DNA of 60,903 nt from an uncultured Desulfuromonadales bacterium. Its GTDB lineage: Bacteria > Desulfobacterota > Desulfuromonadia > Desulfuromonadales > Geopsychrobacteraceae. The translations under genes and the position numbers were made by a program. A model generated the notes under the pieces. It was not told the DNA's origin. It saw only the letters and a list, made by a program, of their open reading frames with translations, and did no database searches. The stretch covers positions 1-60,903 of the forward strand of contig CALZHR010000040.1 in the NCBI GenBank assembly GCA_945787335.1. Direction: 5' to 3'. Shown here one piece after another: positions 50,813-58,984 of the stretch; within the stretch, counting starts at the first letter, position 1; every line of letters starts with the position of its first letter.

Positions 50813-51703
50813 TTACTTTCTGCTCAAGCGGTCCATCGCGGCCTTCAGGCTGACCCGCAGGCGCTCCAACACGTCGGCCAGCTGGGCGATTTCATCGCGG
50901 CCGCGCACCTCGATCTTCTGCTCCACCTTGCCATCGGCCAACTCGCCGGCAATCCGGGTAAAGTGAGTCAGCGGCCGCAGAGCGCCATTGACGACGACAA
51001 AGACCATCACCAGTGAGACCAGCAGGATGCCGATCATGATCGCCATCAGGGTGTTTTTCAACTCAGTCTTGGCGGCTTCGATCTTCTGCAGCGAAAAGCC
51101 GATGCGAAATCCGCCCCAGTGCTTGCCTTTGACATAGATCGGCGAGGAGATATCCCACATGGTTTCGCCGGTATCGCGATGATAGACCTGCTGAAACGCG
51201 GGCTCGGTATTCTGCGCCGCCTTGAGGCCGATCGGGTCGTTAAAGATCCGCTTGGTGCGGTTGCCGACCAGGTCGCGCTGCTGATCGCCGCTAATCGGCT
51301 GCTGGTAGCGGGTATTGTGGGTCGGCAGATAGCCGTTGCGGTCGACAGCCACGGCGAAGACCACCGATTCGTCTTTGAGAAACTCATCCTGCATCGCCAG
51401 AATGGCTTTATCCAGATAAAAATCGTACTTGGTGTGATACTTCGCCGGCTCGAAGCCGGGGATCAGCACGTAGTCGGTGTCAAAGGCTGCCGTGACGGTG
51501 AAGACACCATTGTCGATCGCTTCTTCGAGCACTTTGCCGATCAGCTTGGCACCGATCATCGATTCGATCCTGCCCCGCTGCAGCAGCTGATCTTCGAGAC
51601 TCTCCCCCTGCTGCTTGACGACATAATAGGCGCCGGCGGCGATCACCACCAGCAGCACCAGGTTGACCAGCACGGCCACCTTGACACTAATCTTATCGAA
51701 CAC
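50813..51703 (-). CDS. Membrane sensor protein with periplasmic Cache-like domain and HAMP but no output domain
   Basis: The 296-residue protein starts at GTG (AGGAGG seven bases upstream). A membrane helix (about 9-30), a periplasmic domain with DRNGYLPTHNTRYQQPISG, NRTKRIFNDPIGLKAAQN, YHRDTGETMWDISSPIYV and KHWGGFRIGFS, a second helix (about 218-240) and a HAMP domain are seen. It then ends within about 15 residues. The periplasmic signature is one I know from methyl-accepting chemotaxis proteins. There is no methyl-accepting, kinase or cyclase domain, so it must act through another protein. Last gene of the operon. Confidence 0.85.
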   Translation of the reverse strand: MFDKISVKVAVLVNLVLLVVIAAGAYYVVKQQGESLEDQLLQRGRIESMIGAKLIGKVLEEAIDNGVFTVTAAFDTDYVLIPGFEPAKYHTKYDFYLDKAILAMQDEFLKDESVVFAVAVDRNGYLPTHNTRYQQPISGDQQRDLVGNRTKRIFNDPIGLKAAQNTEPAFQQVYHRDTGETMWDISSPIYVKGKHWGGFRIGFSLQKIEAAKTELKNTLMAIMIGILLVSLVMVFVVVNGALRPLTHFTRIAGELADGKVEQKIEVRGRDEIAQLADVLERLRVSLKAAMDRLSRK

Positions 51704-51737
51704 GCGTCATCCTCCTGAGTTGGCTTCCATTGAAGAT

Positions 51738-52328
51738 TTATTTCTGGCGATAGCCGACCCGGACCGCTCCCCAGTGACGTTTCTGAATAAAGATCGGGAT
51801 CGACAGGTCGCTCATCACTTCACCGGTATCACGGCTGTAGCGCTGCAGCAGGTAAGGCTCGAGATTGCGCGCCGCCGCAAGCCCGGTTCGGTCATTAAAA
51901 ATCCGCTTGGTGCGGTTCCACTTGGCATCTTCGGCGAGATTGCCGGTCAGCGGTTGCGAGTAGCGGGTATTATGGGTGGGCAGATAGCCGTTGCGGTCGA
52001 CGGCGATGAAAAAGACCAGCCGCTTATCCCGTTCAAGGCAGTTATCGATAATCGGCTGCAGCACGCCGTCCGATACCTGGTCGTATTGGGTGTGGAATTT
52101 CTGCGGATCGGTTCCCGGGATCGGGATATAGAAGGTGTCGAACAACTGCGGCACGCTCAAACGACCCGAGGTCAGCAGCAGGTCGAACTGGCTGACCATC
52201 TCTTCCCGGCATTGCTCAGCCCAGGTCTTTACCTTTCGGTCGAAAGAATCGAGGTTTTCGGCGGCAACGGCAGGCCAGGCTGTCAGCACCAGCACCAGCG
52301 CCAGCAAATGAGCTTTGAAGCGACGCAT
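51738..52328 (-). CDS. Secreted stand-alone copy of the same sensor domain
   Basis: The 196-residue protein has a signal peptide (LALVLVLTAWPAVAA) and is otherwise the sensor domain of its neighbour: VDRNGYLPTHNTRYSQPLTGN, WNRTKRIFNDRTGLAAARN, RYSRDTGEVMSDLSIPIFI and KRHWGAVRVGY. It lacks membrane helix and HAMP. It is probably periplasmic and may bind the same ligand or pair with the membrane copy. The gene is 3 bases after the roadblock gene and 34 before the membrane copy. Confidence 0.82.
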   Translation of the reverse strand: MRRFKAHLLALVLVLTAWPAVAAENLDSFDRKVKTWAEQCREEMVSQFDLLLTSGRLSVPQLFDTFYIPIPGTDPQKFHTQYDQVSDGVLQPIIDNCLERDKRLVFFIAVDRNGYLPTHNTRYSQPLTGNLAEDAKWNRTKRIFNDRTGLAAARNLEPYLLQRYSRDTGEVMSDLSIPIFIQKRHWGAVRVGYRQK

Positions 52329-52331
52329 TGC

Positions 52332-52700
52332 TCAACTCCCGCCTGCGGCGACCGCGGAACTGCGGGTCGAAACCCGGCTGATCAACCGGTAGACCGCATC
52401 CAGCATGTCGGGGACATAACTGTCGCTGCGTTGCACCACGCCCAGCAGGTAATTCTCGATCGGAAAAACGTAGAAGTGCCTTTTGCCGCGGCGGAGATAG
52501 CTGAGGTGCCGGCAGTAGCTGAACCCGGTCCGCGCCATAATATCTTGCCCGAGCGAACCGCTGAGCACCACGAGCGAGGAGAAAACCTCCGGATCGTCCA
52601 GCGTCTGGCCAAGCAGCACCCCGTCGTCACGGACCAGCAGACAGCCCGCGACCCCATCGATTTTGCTGACCCGAAGCACGAACTCCTTGGCAGTCGCCAT
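52332..52700 (-). CDS. Roadblock/LC7-like protein
   Basis: The 122-residue protein shows the roadblock pattern: an N-terminal helix (EFVLRVSKIDGVAGCLLVRDDGVLLG), a central beta-helix unit (FSSLVVLSGSLGQDIM) and strands HFYVFPIENYLLGVVQ, then a C-terminal helix. Such folds bind small Ras-like GTPases or form scaffold dimers, as MglB does. It sits between a second roadblock-like gene and the sensor genes; spacing is six bases or fewer on both sides. No GTPase gene is in the window. Confidence 0.78.
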   Translation of the reverse strand: MATAKEFVLRVSKIDGVAGCLLVRDDGVLLGQTLDDPEVFSSLVVLSGSLGQDIMARTGFSYCRHLSYLRRGKRHFYVFPIENYLLGVVQRSDSYVPDMLDAVYRLISRVSTRSSAVAAGGS

Positions 52701-52706
52701 CGGTTT

Positions 52707-53360
52707 TCACCTTTCCTGAAAGGCGCGCAACGCCGGGGCAATCAGCTTGCGGTAGGTTTCAGCCTTCGTCTCGTCGGCGATCTCCTGGTTGAGAAGATTT
52801 ATCAGGGCTTCGATGGTCGAGATAGCGCAGCGGCCCTGTTTCTGCCAGGCCTCTGCCGCCTCATCGAAAATGAAGCCGGCCATAGGGCCGAGCACTTTGC
52901 CGAGCTTTTCGCGCATTTCGCCAAGCAGCTCCTGCAGCTCTTCTGCAGGCTGGTCGCATGGCAGAGCCCCTGCAGCACCCGGCCCGTCGGCAGCTTCGGC
53001 GACCGGGGTTTCAGCTTCCGCAAAGCGCCCCTGCTCCAGCTCTTCCTGCAGAAGATTAAACGACATGGTCAACAGATTGTGATTGAAGGTCGGGTCGCAG
53101 ATCGCGAAGATCAGCTGATTCTTGCGCAACTCGCGCGCCACCACCACCGATTCGTCGTAGTGCAGGCTGACATCGGTCAGATCGTCAAAGCTCATCTGCC
53201 CGGCGGAATAGAGTTTTCCCAGGTGCTTGCCGACAGTTTCCAGCCGCTGCGGCCGGAAGATACTCGGCAGGTTGGTCGCCAACACCCCTTCATCAGAACC
53301 GTAGATACATGCGCCGACCACGCCCGGAATCGTCTTGAGTTCATCAATTAACTGGAGCAT
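52707..53360 (-). CDS. Roadblock-like protein with helical C-terminal extension
   Basis: The 217-residue protein begins with a roadblock-like half (LIDELKTIPGVVGACIYGSDEGVLATNL, VVVARELRKNQLIFAICDP, then a helix). An alanine/proline-rich linker at about 115-135 joins a helical C-terminal half (ELQELLGEMREKLGKVLGPMAGFIFDEAAEAW). GGAGG precedes ATG. The C-terminal half could be an effector-binding or dimerisation module; I do not recognise it. Confidence 0.75.
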   Translation of the reverse strand: MLQLIDELKTIPGVVGACIYGSDEGVLATNLPSIFRPQRLETVGKHLGKLYSAGQMSFDDLTDVSLHYDESVVVARELRKNQLIFAICDPTFNHNLLTMSFNLLQEELEQGRFAEAETPVAEAADGPGAAGALPCDQPAEELQELLGEMREKLGKVLGPMAGFIFDEAAEAWQKQGRCAISTIEALINLLNQEIADETKAETYRKLIAPALRAFQER

Positions 53361-53414
53361 ATTCCCAATCCTCCCTGAAGCAGAAACTGCCGATCTTCTC
53401 CGTTGCCCAGCCCC

Positions 53415-54542
53415 CTAGCGGTTCACGAAGCGCTTGATTTCCAGCACCAGCGGCGCTGGCTGGGTTCCCGGCTTGAGCTTCACCAACACCAGGTGCTGCA
53501 GGCAGCGCAGCAACAGGTAGCGGACCCGCCGGCTGGTGTTGAACACCACGTAGCTGAACGAGCCGAGGCTGAGCGGTCTGCCGATGGCCTCAAGCAGCTG
53601 CAGGTAATTCTCCGGGGCGAACTCCTCGAGAGAGCAGAGCCCGGAGTTTTTTTCTTCCAGGAACCCGTGCTGGTCGAAAAGAGCGTATTCCTGAACCGCG
53701 CTCTGCTTGGCCAGGATATTGACTAGCCGTTTCCGCGCCCGTTCATCCGGCGAGAGCGGCCGCCTTGCAGGCTGCTCCATCTCGTTACTGGCGGAGAAAA
53801 AATCATCGTCAGCGGCCAGATCTTTTTCCGCCGGCGACTGCGGGTCGCTGGCCGAGCCGTTTTTCTGTTCGAGGGCCCGTTCATCTTTCAGGCGGAAAGC
53901 CTCGATCAGGACATGCTCCAGGGAAATAACGATGGCCTCCTCCTGCCGGCGGCAGATCCCGTCCATCTCGATTTCAGCATTGTCCCAGCCGACGATCTCC
54001 AGAGCCGCCGCCTCGCCCTGCAGGCTGCCGAATTCAGCATCAAGCAATTTCCCACGGCGGATATAGAGATAACCGACCTGTCCGCCGGCGCTGATCTTCA
54101 ACGTGCAGTTTTTCTGCTCAATACTCATCAGCTGCAGAAAGGTCGATAGAGTAATGCCGCGGATATAGCTCTTACGGCCGGCATTCAGTCCGTTGAAAAT
54201 GCCATCCTGCAAAACACTCAGATCGAGAGGTTTTTCCAGGTACTGCAATGTATCGTGACTGGCCAGACGCGCTTCGATTTCCGGCGTGCCGAAAGCGGTC
54301 ATCACGATCACCGGCAGCTGCGGCTGATGGCGGCTGACCCAGGCGAGCAGCTCAAATCCATCCATTTCCGGTAGCTTCAGATCGGTTACCAGCAGATCGA
54401 TCGGCACCGCGCGCAGCACCGCGACCGCTTCACGGCCGTTTGCCGCTGTGAGCACCTGGAAACTGTCGCGGTGGACGCTCAGACCATCTTTCAGCGACAG
54501 CAGAAAGGACTTTTCATCATCGACGATCAGTACGTTTTTCAC
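53415..54542 (-). CDS. Response regulator with PATAN-like (DUF4388) domain
   Basis: The GTG at 54542 overlaps the kinase stop (GTGA), giving 375 residues; a longer ATG start at 54566 is possible. The receiver domain (VLIVDDEKSFLLSL, phospho-Asp in LLVTDLKLPEMDG, Thr in VMTAFG, Lys in YLEKPLD) is followed at about 125-195 by a PATAN/DUF4388 module (GITLSTFLQLMSIEQKNCTL, GYLYIRRGKLLDAEFG). PATAN regulators are linked to type IV pilus control in cyanobacteria. After a linker, residues 275-375 (RLVNILAKQSAVQEYALFDQHGF, LRCLQHLVLVKL) look roadblock-like. No DNA-binding domain. Confidence 0.83.
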   Translation of the reverse strand: MKNVLIVDDEKSFLLSLKDGLSVHRDSFQVLTAANGREAVAVLRAVPIDLLVTDLKLPEMDGFELLAWVSRHQPQLPVIVMTAFGTPEIEARLASHDTLQYLEKPLDLSVLQDGIFNGLNAGRKSYIRGITLSTFLQLMSIEQKNCTLKISAGGQVGYLYIRRGKLLDAEFGSLQGEAAALEIVGWDNAEIEMDGICRRQEEAIVISLEHVLIEAFRLKDERALEQKNGSASDPQSPAEKDLAADDDFFSASNEMEQPARRPLSPDERARKRLVNILAKQSAVQEYALFDQHGFLEEKNSGLCSLEEFAPENYLQLLEAIGRPLSLGSFSYVVFNTSRRVRYLLLRCLQHLVLVKLKPGTQPAPLVLEIKRFVNR

Positions 54543-55717
54543 GCTGCCCCTGTCGGCTGGCCGCACTCTCCCGATTGGCCGGCAGAGTTGTCAGGCGTTG
54601 CATCAGCGGCGACCGGCAGACTGATCGTCACCCGTGTCCCCTGCTGCGGCTCACTGTCAATTTCGATATCGCTGTTCATCATCGCCAGCAGCTTGCGGGT
54701 GATCACCAGACCGAGACCGTTGCCGTTCGGCTTGCTGGTGTTAAACGGCTGAAAGAGGTGCTTCTGCTGTTCGGGAGAGATCCCGCAGCCGTTATCGGCG
54801 ATGCTCAACCAGACCAGCTGGCCGCGCAGTTCGGCGCTGATCCTGATTTCCGGATCCTTACGTCCGTTCAGGGCGTCGACCGCATTGTTGAAGATGTTCA
54901 GCAAGGCCTGGTGCAGGCCGCGCTTGTCGATCCGCACCCGGGCGATGTCGAGGGGCGTAGCGGTTATGATGCGGATACCGTAGGAACTGAAATCCCGCTC
55001 CACCAACGAAATGAAGCGCATCATGAATTCGGCCAGAGACAGCTCCTTCAGATCGACATGCTCAAAAATACTGAATGTCTTCAATGACTTGAGCAGGTAC
55101 TCCATACGTCCGATATCGGCCAGGCTGCGGTCGACATATTCACAGATCGTCTCTGGCGAAAAGGTCTCCAGGTTCTGCTTGAGGACACTCAAAGCCATCT
55201 TCAACGAGTTGAGCGGATTGCCGATTTCGTGCCGGATTCCCGAGAAGATGAAGCCGATATTATCCATCGCATTGGCCGCCTGGGCGATCGATTCAAGGCG
55301 GACCTTTTCGGTAATGTCACGGACAAAGATACAGCGGTAGCGGGATGCGGTCTTATACACAGAACAACCGAGCAGGCGGTTATTGTGATGAACGTCGAGG
55401 CTGACATAGGCCGAATGCTCAAGGCGCCTTTCAGCCTCAATCTCCTGCAGCAGCAGTTGAAAGAGCCTCTGGTAGTCGCTGCAGAGGGCCTCATCAGCCA
55501 TGACGGCAAAAAAAACCTGGTTGCGGTAATCGATCGCCTCACGCTGCAGATCGAGCACCAGGATGCCGACATCGATATGTTCAAGGATCTGGGCAAACCC
55601 CCAGGCGCTCTCTGGCGTTTCATCCCCAGCCGGCTGCGCCCCCCCACTGGCGTTGGCAAGCCGATTCCCCGACCGCATTTCTTCCGGTAGAGAATGAAAG
55701 CGCTGGACAAATTTCAA
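54539..55717 (-). CDS. Soluble PAS histidine kinase
   Basis: The 392-residue kinase has no membrane helix. A PAS domain (about 40-135; LEHIDVGILVLDLQREAIDYRN) precedes the DHp helix with FSGIRHEIGNPLNSLKMAL (His163) and an ATPase domain (LLNIFNNAVDALNGR, DNGCGIS, NGNGLGLVITRKLL). This resembles cytosolic kinases of the NtrB/ZraS type. It is the first gene of the operon and overlaps its response regulator by four bases, so they are a cognate pair. Confidence 0.92.
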   Translation of the reverse strand: MKFVQRFHSLPEEMRSGNRLANASGGAQPAGDETPESAWGFAQILEHIDVGILVLDLQREAIDYRNQVFFAVMADEALCSDYQRLFQLLLQEIEAERRLEHSAYVSLDVHHNNRLLGCSVYKTASRYRCIFVRDITEKVRLESIAQAANAMDNIGFIFSGIRHEIGNPLNSLKMALSVLKQNLETFSPETICEYVDRSLADIGRMEYLLKSLKTFSIFEHVDLKELSLAEFMMRFISLVERDFSSYGIRIITATPLDIARVRIDKRGLHQALLNIFNNAVDALNGRKDPEIRISAELRGQLVWLSIADNGCGISPEQQKHLFQPFNTSKPNGNGLGLVITRKLLAMMNSDIEIDSEPQQGTRVTISLPVAADATPDNSAGQSGECGQPTGAA

Positions 55718-55764
55718 CCTGGCACCCTTTGCTGTAAATGACCCGTATATAAATATAAAACGGT

Positions 55765-55793
55765 ATTATAGATAAATTGAATAGTTTCAGCAA
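55765..55793 (-). promoter_or_regulatory. Sigma-70-type promoter of the six-gene signalling operon
   Basis: Minus-strand TTGCTG (55793-55788), 17-base spacer, consensus TATAAT (55770-55765); leader about 40 bases. The rest of the 55718-56014 gap is AT-rich with no gene. Confidence 0.75.
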
Positions 55794-56014
55794 GCGACGA
55801 ATAGAAAGGAGTGGAAAAGGTAATGTCCCTCTGTGAGGATTGGCCGCTAAAGATCTTTCAAGTCAGGGGATAAATTTTATTATATTAATTCCGTATTGTT
55901 AGGAACCTGGTTATAAGACAGGAGAAGTACTGAAGCAAACAGAGAAATAATTACGAGCTGCCGCAAATAATGGAATTATGTTTTAGCGCAACCGGATAAT
56001 GCGCGGCTATAGGT

Positions 56015-56482
56015 TCAAAAAGGAGTGCAAAGATCGGCAGTCCGCCCGGCGGTCAGCTGTTCAAGCTGAAGGTAACTGATCGGCACCGCGGAATAATCAT
56101 TGCCGGCCGCGGCGTAGACCCGGGCGAATCGTTGCAGGGACAGATCGAGCAGCAGCGGCAGATCTTCCGGCAATAAAAAGGGGCAGACGCCGCCGGGGGC
56201 ATAGCCGGTGAACCGCACAACCTCTTCCGCCTCGGGCAGCTTAACTTTGCCGGACAGTCCGGACGCCTGTTTGAGGCGGGAGCTATTCACCTTCATATCA
56301 CCGCAGGTCACCACAGCAACCGGTTTCCCGCCGACCAGGAACAACAGGGTCTTGGCAATCTCGCCCACTGTACAGCCGACCGCAGCTGCCGCCGCCGGGG
56401 CGGTCGGAGTCGGCTGCTGGTATTCCCAGACCTCGATACCCTGCGGCGCCAGGTAATTCTTGACCGCATGAATATCGGGCAC
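56015..56482 (-). CDS. YbaK/ProX-type aminoacyl-tRNA deacylase
   Basis: The likely start is GTG at 56482, seven bases after GGAG and two after the TPR stop, giving 156 residues. The YbaK fold is shown by VGCTVGEIAKTLLFLVGGKPVAVVTCGDMKVNS, FTGYAPGGVCPFLLPEDLPLLLD and a C-terminal YAAAGNDYSAVPIS. It would hydrolyse mischarged tRNA or related esters. The frame runs further upstream but would overlap the TPR gene. Confidence 0.88.
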   Translation of the reverse strand: MPDIHAVKNYLAPQGIEVWEYQQPTPTAPAAAAAVGCTVGEIAKTLLFLVGGKPVAVVTCGDMKVNSSRLKQASGLSGKVKLPEAEEVVRFTGYAPGGVCPFLLPEDLPLLLDLSLQRFARVYAAAGNDYSAVPISYLQLEQLTAGRTADLCTPF

Positions 56483-56483
56483 T

Positions 56484-57743
56484 TCAGTGCTCCGGCGCCC
56501 GCAGCTGCTGCTGCGCTTCCTGCTGCAGCTCGGGATCGAGGCGCGGATCAGCAGCAACCTTTCTCAGCAGCGCCAAGCCTTCTTTTTGCCACTGCCGGGC
56601 CAGGTAGGTCTGGGCGACCCGCAGCTGCCAACGGGGGTTATCCGGCTCCTGGCGGCAGGCGCCGTTGAAGGTATCGAGCACTTTATCCAATTCCCGATGC
56701 TGGCGGAGCAGAAATTCGGCCAGCGGCAGGCTCAATCCGCCGCCGCAACCACCGGCGGGCATCTGCCTGAGCACCGCCTCGGCCTCATCCAAGGCACCGG
56801 TCTGCTCCAACAGGCTGGCCGCAAGCAGCAAAAAGGCCGGATCGCCGACCCCGGCGGCCAGCGCCTTGCGGGTCTGCAACAGCGCCTCGTCGGTCTGCTC
56901 CTGCTGCAGGCAGATCATGGTCAATTGCGCATGGCAGAAGCCCGGCGCCTGACCCTGGTCGAGCATCTGCTGCAACAGCTCTTTAGCCGGCTCGATCTCG
57001 CCGGCAGCGACCAGCACCGGAATCAGCGCTTCGGTCGCCAACAGCAGCCCTGGATTAAGCTGCAGGGATTGCTCCAGCGCCTCCCGCGCTTCGCTCAACC
57101 GCCCCTCGCGTGCCAGAGCGGCGCCGAACTCGAACCAGTAGAGTTCATCCTGGTCGGCAGCCGGCACCTTGTTCCAGAGCGGCAGCGCGGCGCCATCATC
57201 GCCATTGTGCGAATAAAGCAGGGCCTGCAGAAAAGCTGCGGTTTTCTGCCGATAGCGCTCGCCCAGTTCCGCAGGGTAAGCGGCCATGACCAGCTCCAGC
57301 TGGCTTTCAGCGTCCGGCAATTCCAGCTCGCTGGCGGCAAGACCACTGGCCGGCTGCGGTCCACAGCTGCCACAGGCTGTCGCCGTGGTCGCGGCCGGCG
57401 CATCAATTTCATCTGCTTCCACCGGAGCGGCAAGCGCCGCCTCGATCTGCTGCCGCAGCTCGCTGCCGACAACCTGCTCCAGGGCCAGCTGCAGATGCTC
57501 CTGGGCCTGCCCGCTCTGTCCGCTGCGCTCCAGGGCCAGGGCTTCATCGAGATTCAACCTGGCCAGTCCATCGCCGGCAGCAGCGCGCAGCGGCTCCAGC
57601 TCGGCGGCTTCAGCGTCTGCCAACGATTGCTCGCTGAGCTGCTCGGCCAGCAGCCGGGCCTCGGCAAAGTCCTTCCGCTCAATGGCCTTGCGCAGTTTTT
57701 CTAAACTGGCGCCGCCACCAAACAGTTTTCCAAATAAGCCCAT
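56484..57743 (-). CDS. TPR-repeat protein
   Basis: The 419-residue protein is predicted soluble and almost wholly helical. It begins MGLFGKLFGGG, followed by tetratricopeptide-like helical pairs (about 15-115 and 150-410), such as WFEFGAALAREGRLSEAREALEQSLQLNPGL and LAAGVGDPAFLLLAASLLEQTGALDEAEAVL, split here across repeats. A linker with CGSCG at about 123 divides the halves. It is likely a scaffold; partners are unknown. Downstream is the YbaK-like gene (start adjacent) and upstream the DRTGG-type protein. Confidence 0.8.
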   Translation of the reverse strand: MGLFGKLFGGGASLEKLRKAIERKDFAEARLLAEQLSEQSLADAEAAELEPLRAAAGDGLARLNLDEALALERSGQSGQAQEHLQLALEQVVGSELRQQIEAALAAPVEADEIDAPAATTATACGSCGPQPASGLAASELELPDAESQLELVMAAYPAELGERYRQKTAAFLQALLYSHNGDDGAALPLWNKVPAADQDELYWFEFGAALAREGRLSEAREALEQSLQLNPGLLLATEALIPVLVAAGEIEPAKELLQQMLDQGQAPGFCHAQLTMICLQQEQTDEALLQTRKALAAGVGDPAFLLLAASLLEQTGALDEAEAVLRQMPAGGCGGGLSLPLAEFLLRQHRELDKVLDTFNGACRQEPDNPRWQLRVAQTYLARQWQKEGLALLRKVAADPRLDPELQQEAQQQLRAPEH

Positions 57744-57773
57744 AACGGTTTCATCCTGTCGGGTGATAAAGGG

Positions 57774-58865
57774 TCAAAAAAGGGAATCGATCCGCGCGAA
57801 GTCGAGCTCGGTTTCCGCCAGCTGCTGCACCAGAGCGATCTTTTCCTGGTCGTCGGCGCGGATTTTCGAGACATCCTCGCTGATCCTGGTATAGATCTCC
57901 GCGGTGGTCTCCGGGGACCGCAGATAAGGAATTTTAGCGTCATCGAGCACCTGCTGGACGATATCCGCCAGCGGCGCGACCCCGGCGATCACCAGCCCGG
58001 CGATTTTGTTCTTGTACTCGGGAATATGATAGAGGGTCGCCAGCATGACCAGAACCTCGTCACGGCTGCTGGTGACGATCACCAGCGTCGAGTCGAGCAG
58101 CAGGTCGACGACCCGCTGGGTCGAGGCAGCGCCGAGCTGCACATGATGCACGATGCGGCTGGCCTGTTCCTCGCTGGCGTGCAACCTCAGCTTGAGCAGT
58201 TCGGAGATGTACTTCAGGGTGGGGTTGGCCAGGATCGGCGAATAGTTGAACCCGCCGATGATCTGAATCCCGCTGTCTTTGAACGCCAGGTCGAGGTAGC
58301 GCAGGGTCGCTTCGCGCTTGCTGCGCACCAGCTTGTTCGGCAGCACCATGCGCACCTCGGCCCCCGCCTCCCGGAACAGCGCCAGATTGAGGTGGATGGC
58401 GTCGATGACGCTGCCGACTCCGCCACCGGCGACCATCAGCACCGGCGCATTGAGCCGTTTGGCGAGCACCGCGTTATTCATTCCGACCACCGAACCGACG
58501 CCGGTATGCCCGGCTCCTTCGATGATCAGGAAGTCGCATTTTTTCTCCAGCTCGGCGACCGCCTGGCAGACCTTCTCGAGCAGCTGGTGCGGCTGGACTT
58601 TGCCTTCGAGGACTTCCCGTGTGGTCTGCGGCTGAACCACCACCGGCGACATGTAATCCAGATCCTCTTCCATGCCGAAGACATTGACCATCAAGGCCGC
58701 GTCGACATCGATGTCGCGCCCCTGGTAGTGGATCAGCTTGGGACCGAACGGCTTGATAAATCCGACCCGCCGATATTTTCTGCGCGCCAGGTGCAGCAGC
58801 GAGAGGCTGGTCGTGGTCTTGCCGCAATTCTGATCGGTCGCTGCAACAAAGATCTTCTTACACAT
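57774..58865 (-). CDS. BioD-like P-loop ATPase with DRTGG-type domain (phosphotransacetylase N-terminal-like)
   Basis: Start at ATG 58865 follows AGGAG; the product has 363 residues. The N-terminal part is a dethiobiotin-synthetase-like P-loop domain (FVAATDQNCGKTTTSLSLL near residue 6, IIEGAGHTGVGSVVGMNNAVLA, VLMVAGGGVGSVIDAIHLNLAL). The C-terminal part (about 220-330) fits a DRTGG domain (TLVIVTSSRDEVLVMLA, IAGLVIAGVAPLADIVQQVLDDAKIPYL). This architecture matches the N-terminal part of long phosphate acetyltransferases without the catalytic PTA domain. It is probably a nucleotide-dependent regulator; substrate unknown. Confidence 0.82.
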   Translation of the reverse strand: MCKKIFVAATDQNCGKTTTSLSLLHLARRKYRRVGFIKPFGPKLIHYQGRDIDVDAALMVNVFGMEEDLDYMSPVVVQPQTTREVLEGKVQPHQLLEKVCQAVAELEKKCDFLIIEGAGHTGVGSVVGMNNAVLAKRLNAPVLMVAGGGVGSVIDAIHLNLALFREAGAEVRMVLPNKLVRSKREATLRYLDLAFKDSGIQIIGGFNYSPILANPTLKYISELLKLRLHASEEQASRIVHHVQLGAASTQRVVDLLLDSTLVIVTSSRDEVLVMLATLYHIPEYKNKIAGLVIAGVAPLADIVQQVLDDAKIPYLRSPETTAEIYTRISEDVSKIRADDQEKIALVQQLAETELDFARIDSLF

Positions 58866-58984
58866 CAACCTGCTCCTGGATCTGAAAAAGAGGGCGGGCG
58901 GCCGCACAAGGCCCGGCAGAGGCGAAGTTACCATGACTGTCCGAGGGCATCAAGATCTATCAGGAGGCTGACGGGGAGGTCGTT

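Noticed and set aside
55718-56014. Possible small RNA in the AT-rich gap upstream of the signalling operon
   Set aside because: No terminator or conserved structure visible; the promoter for the operon accounts for the signal.
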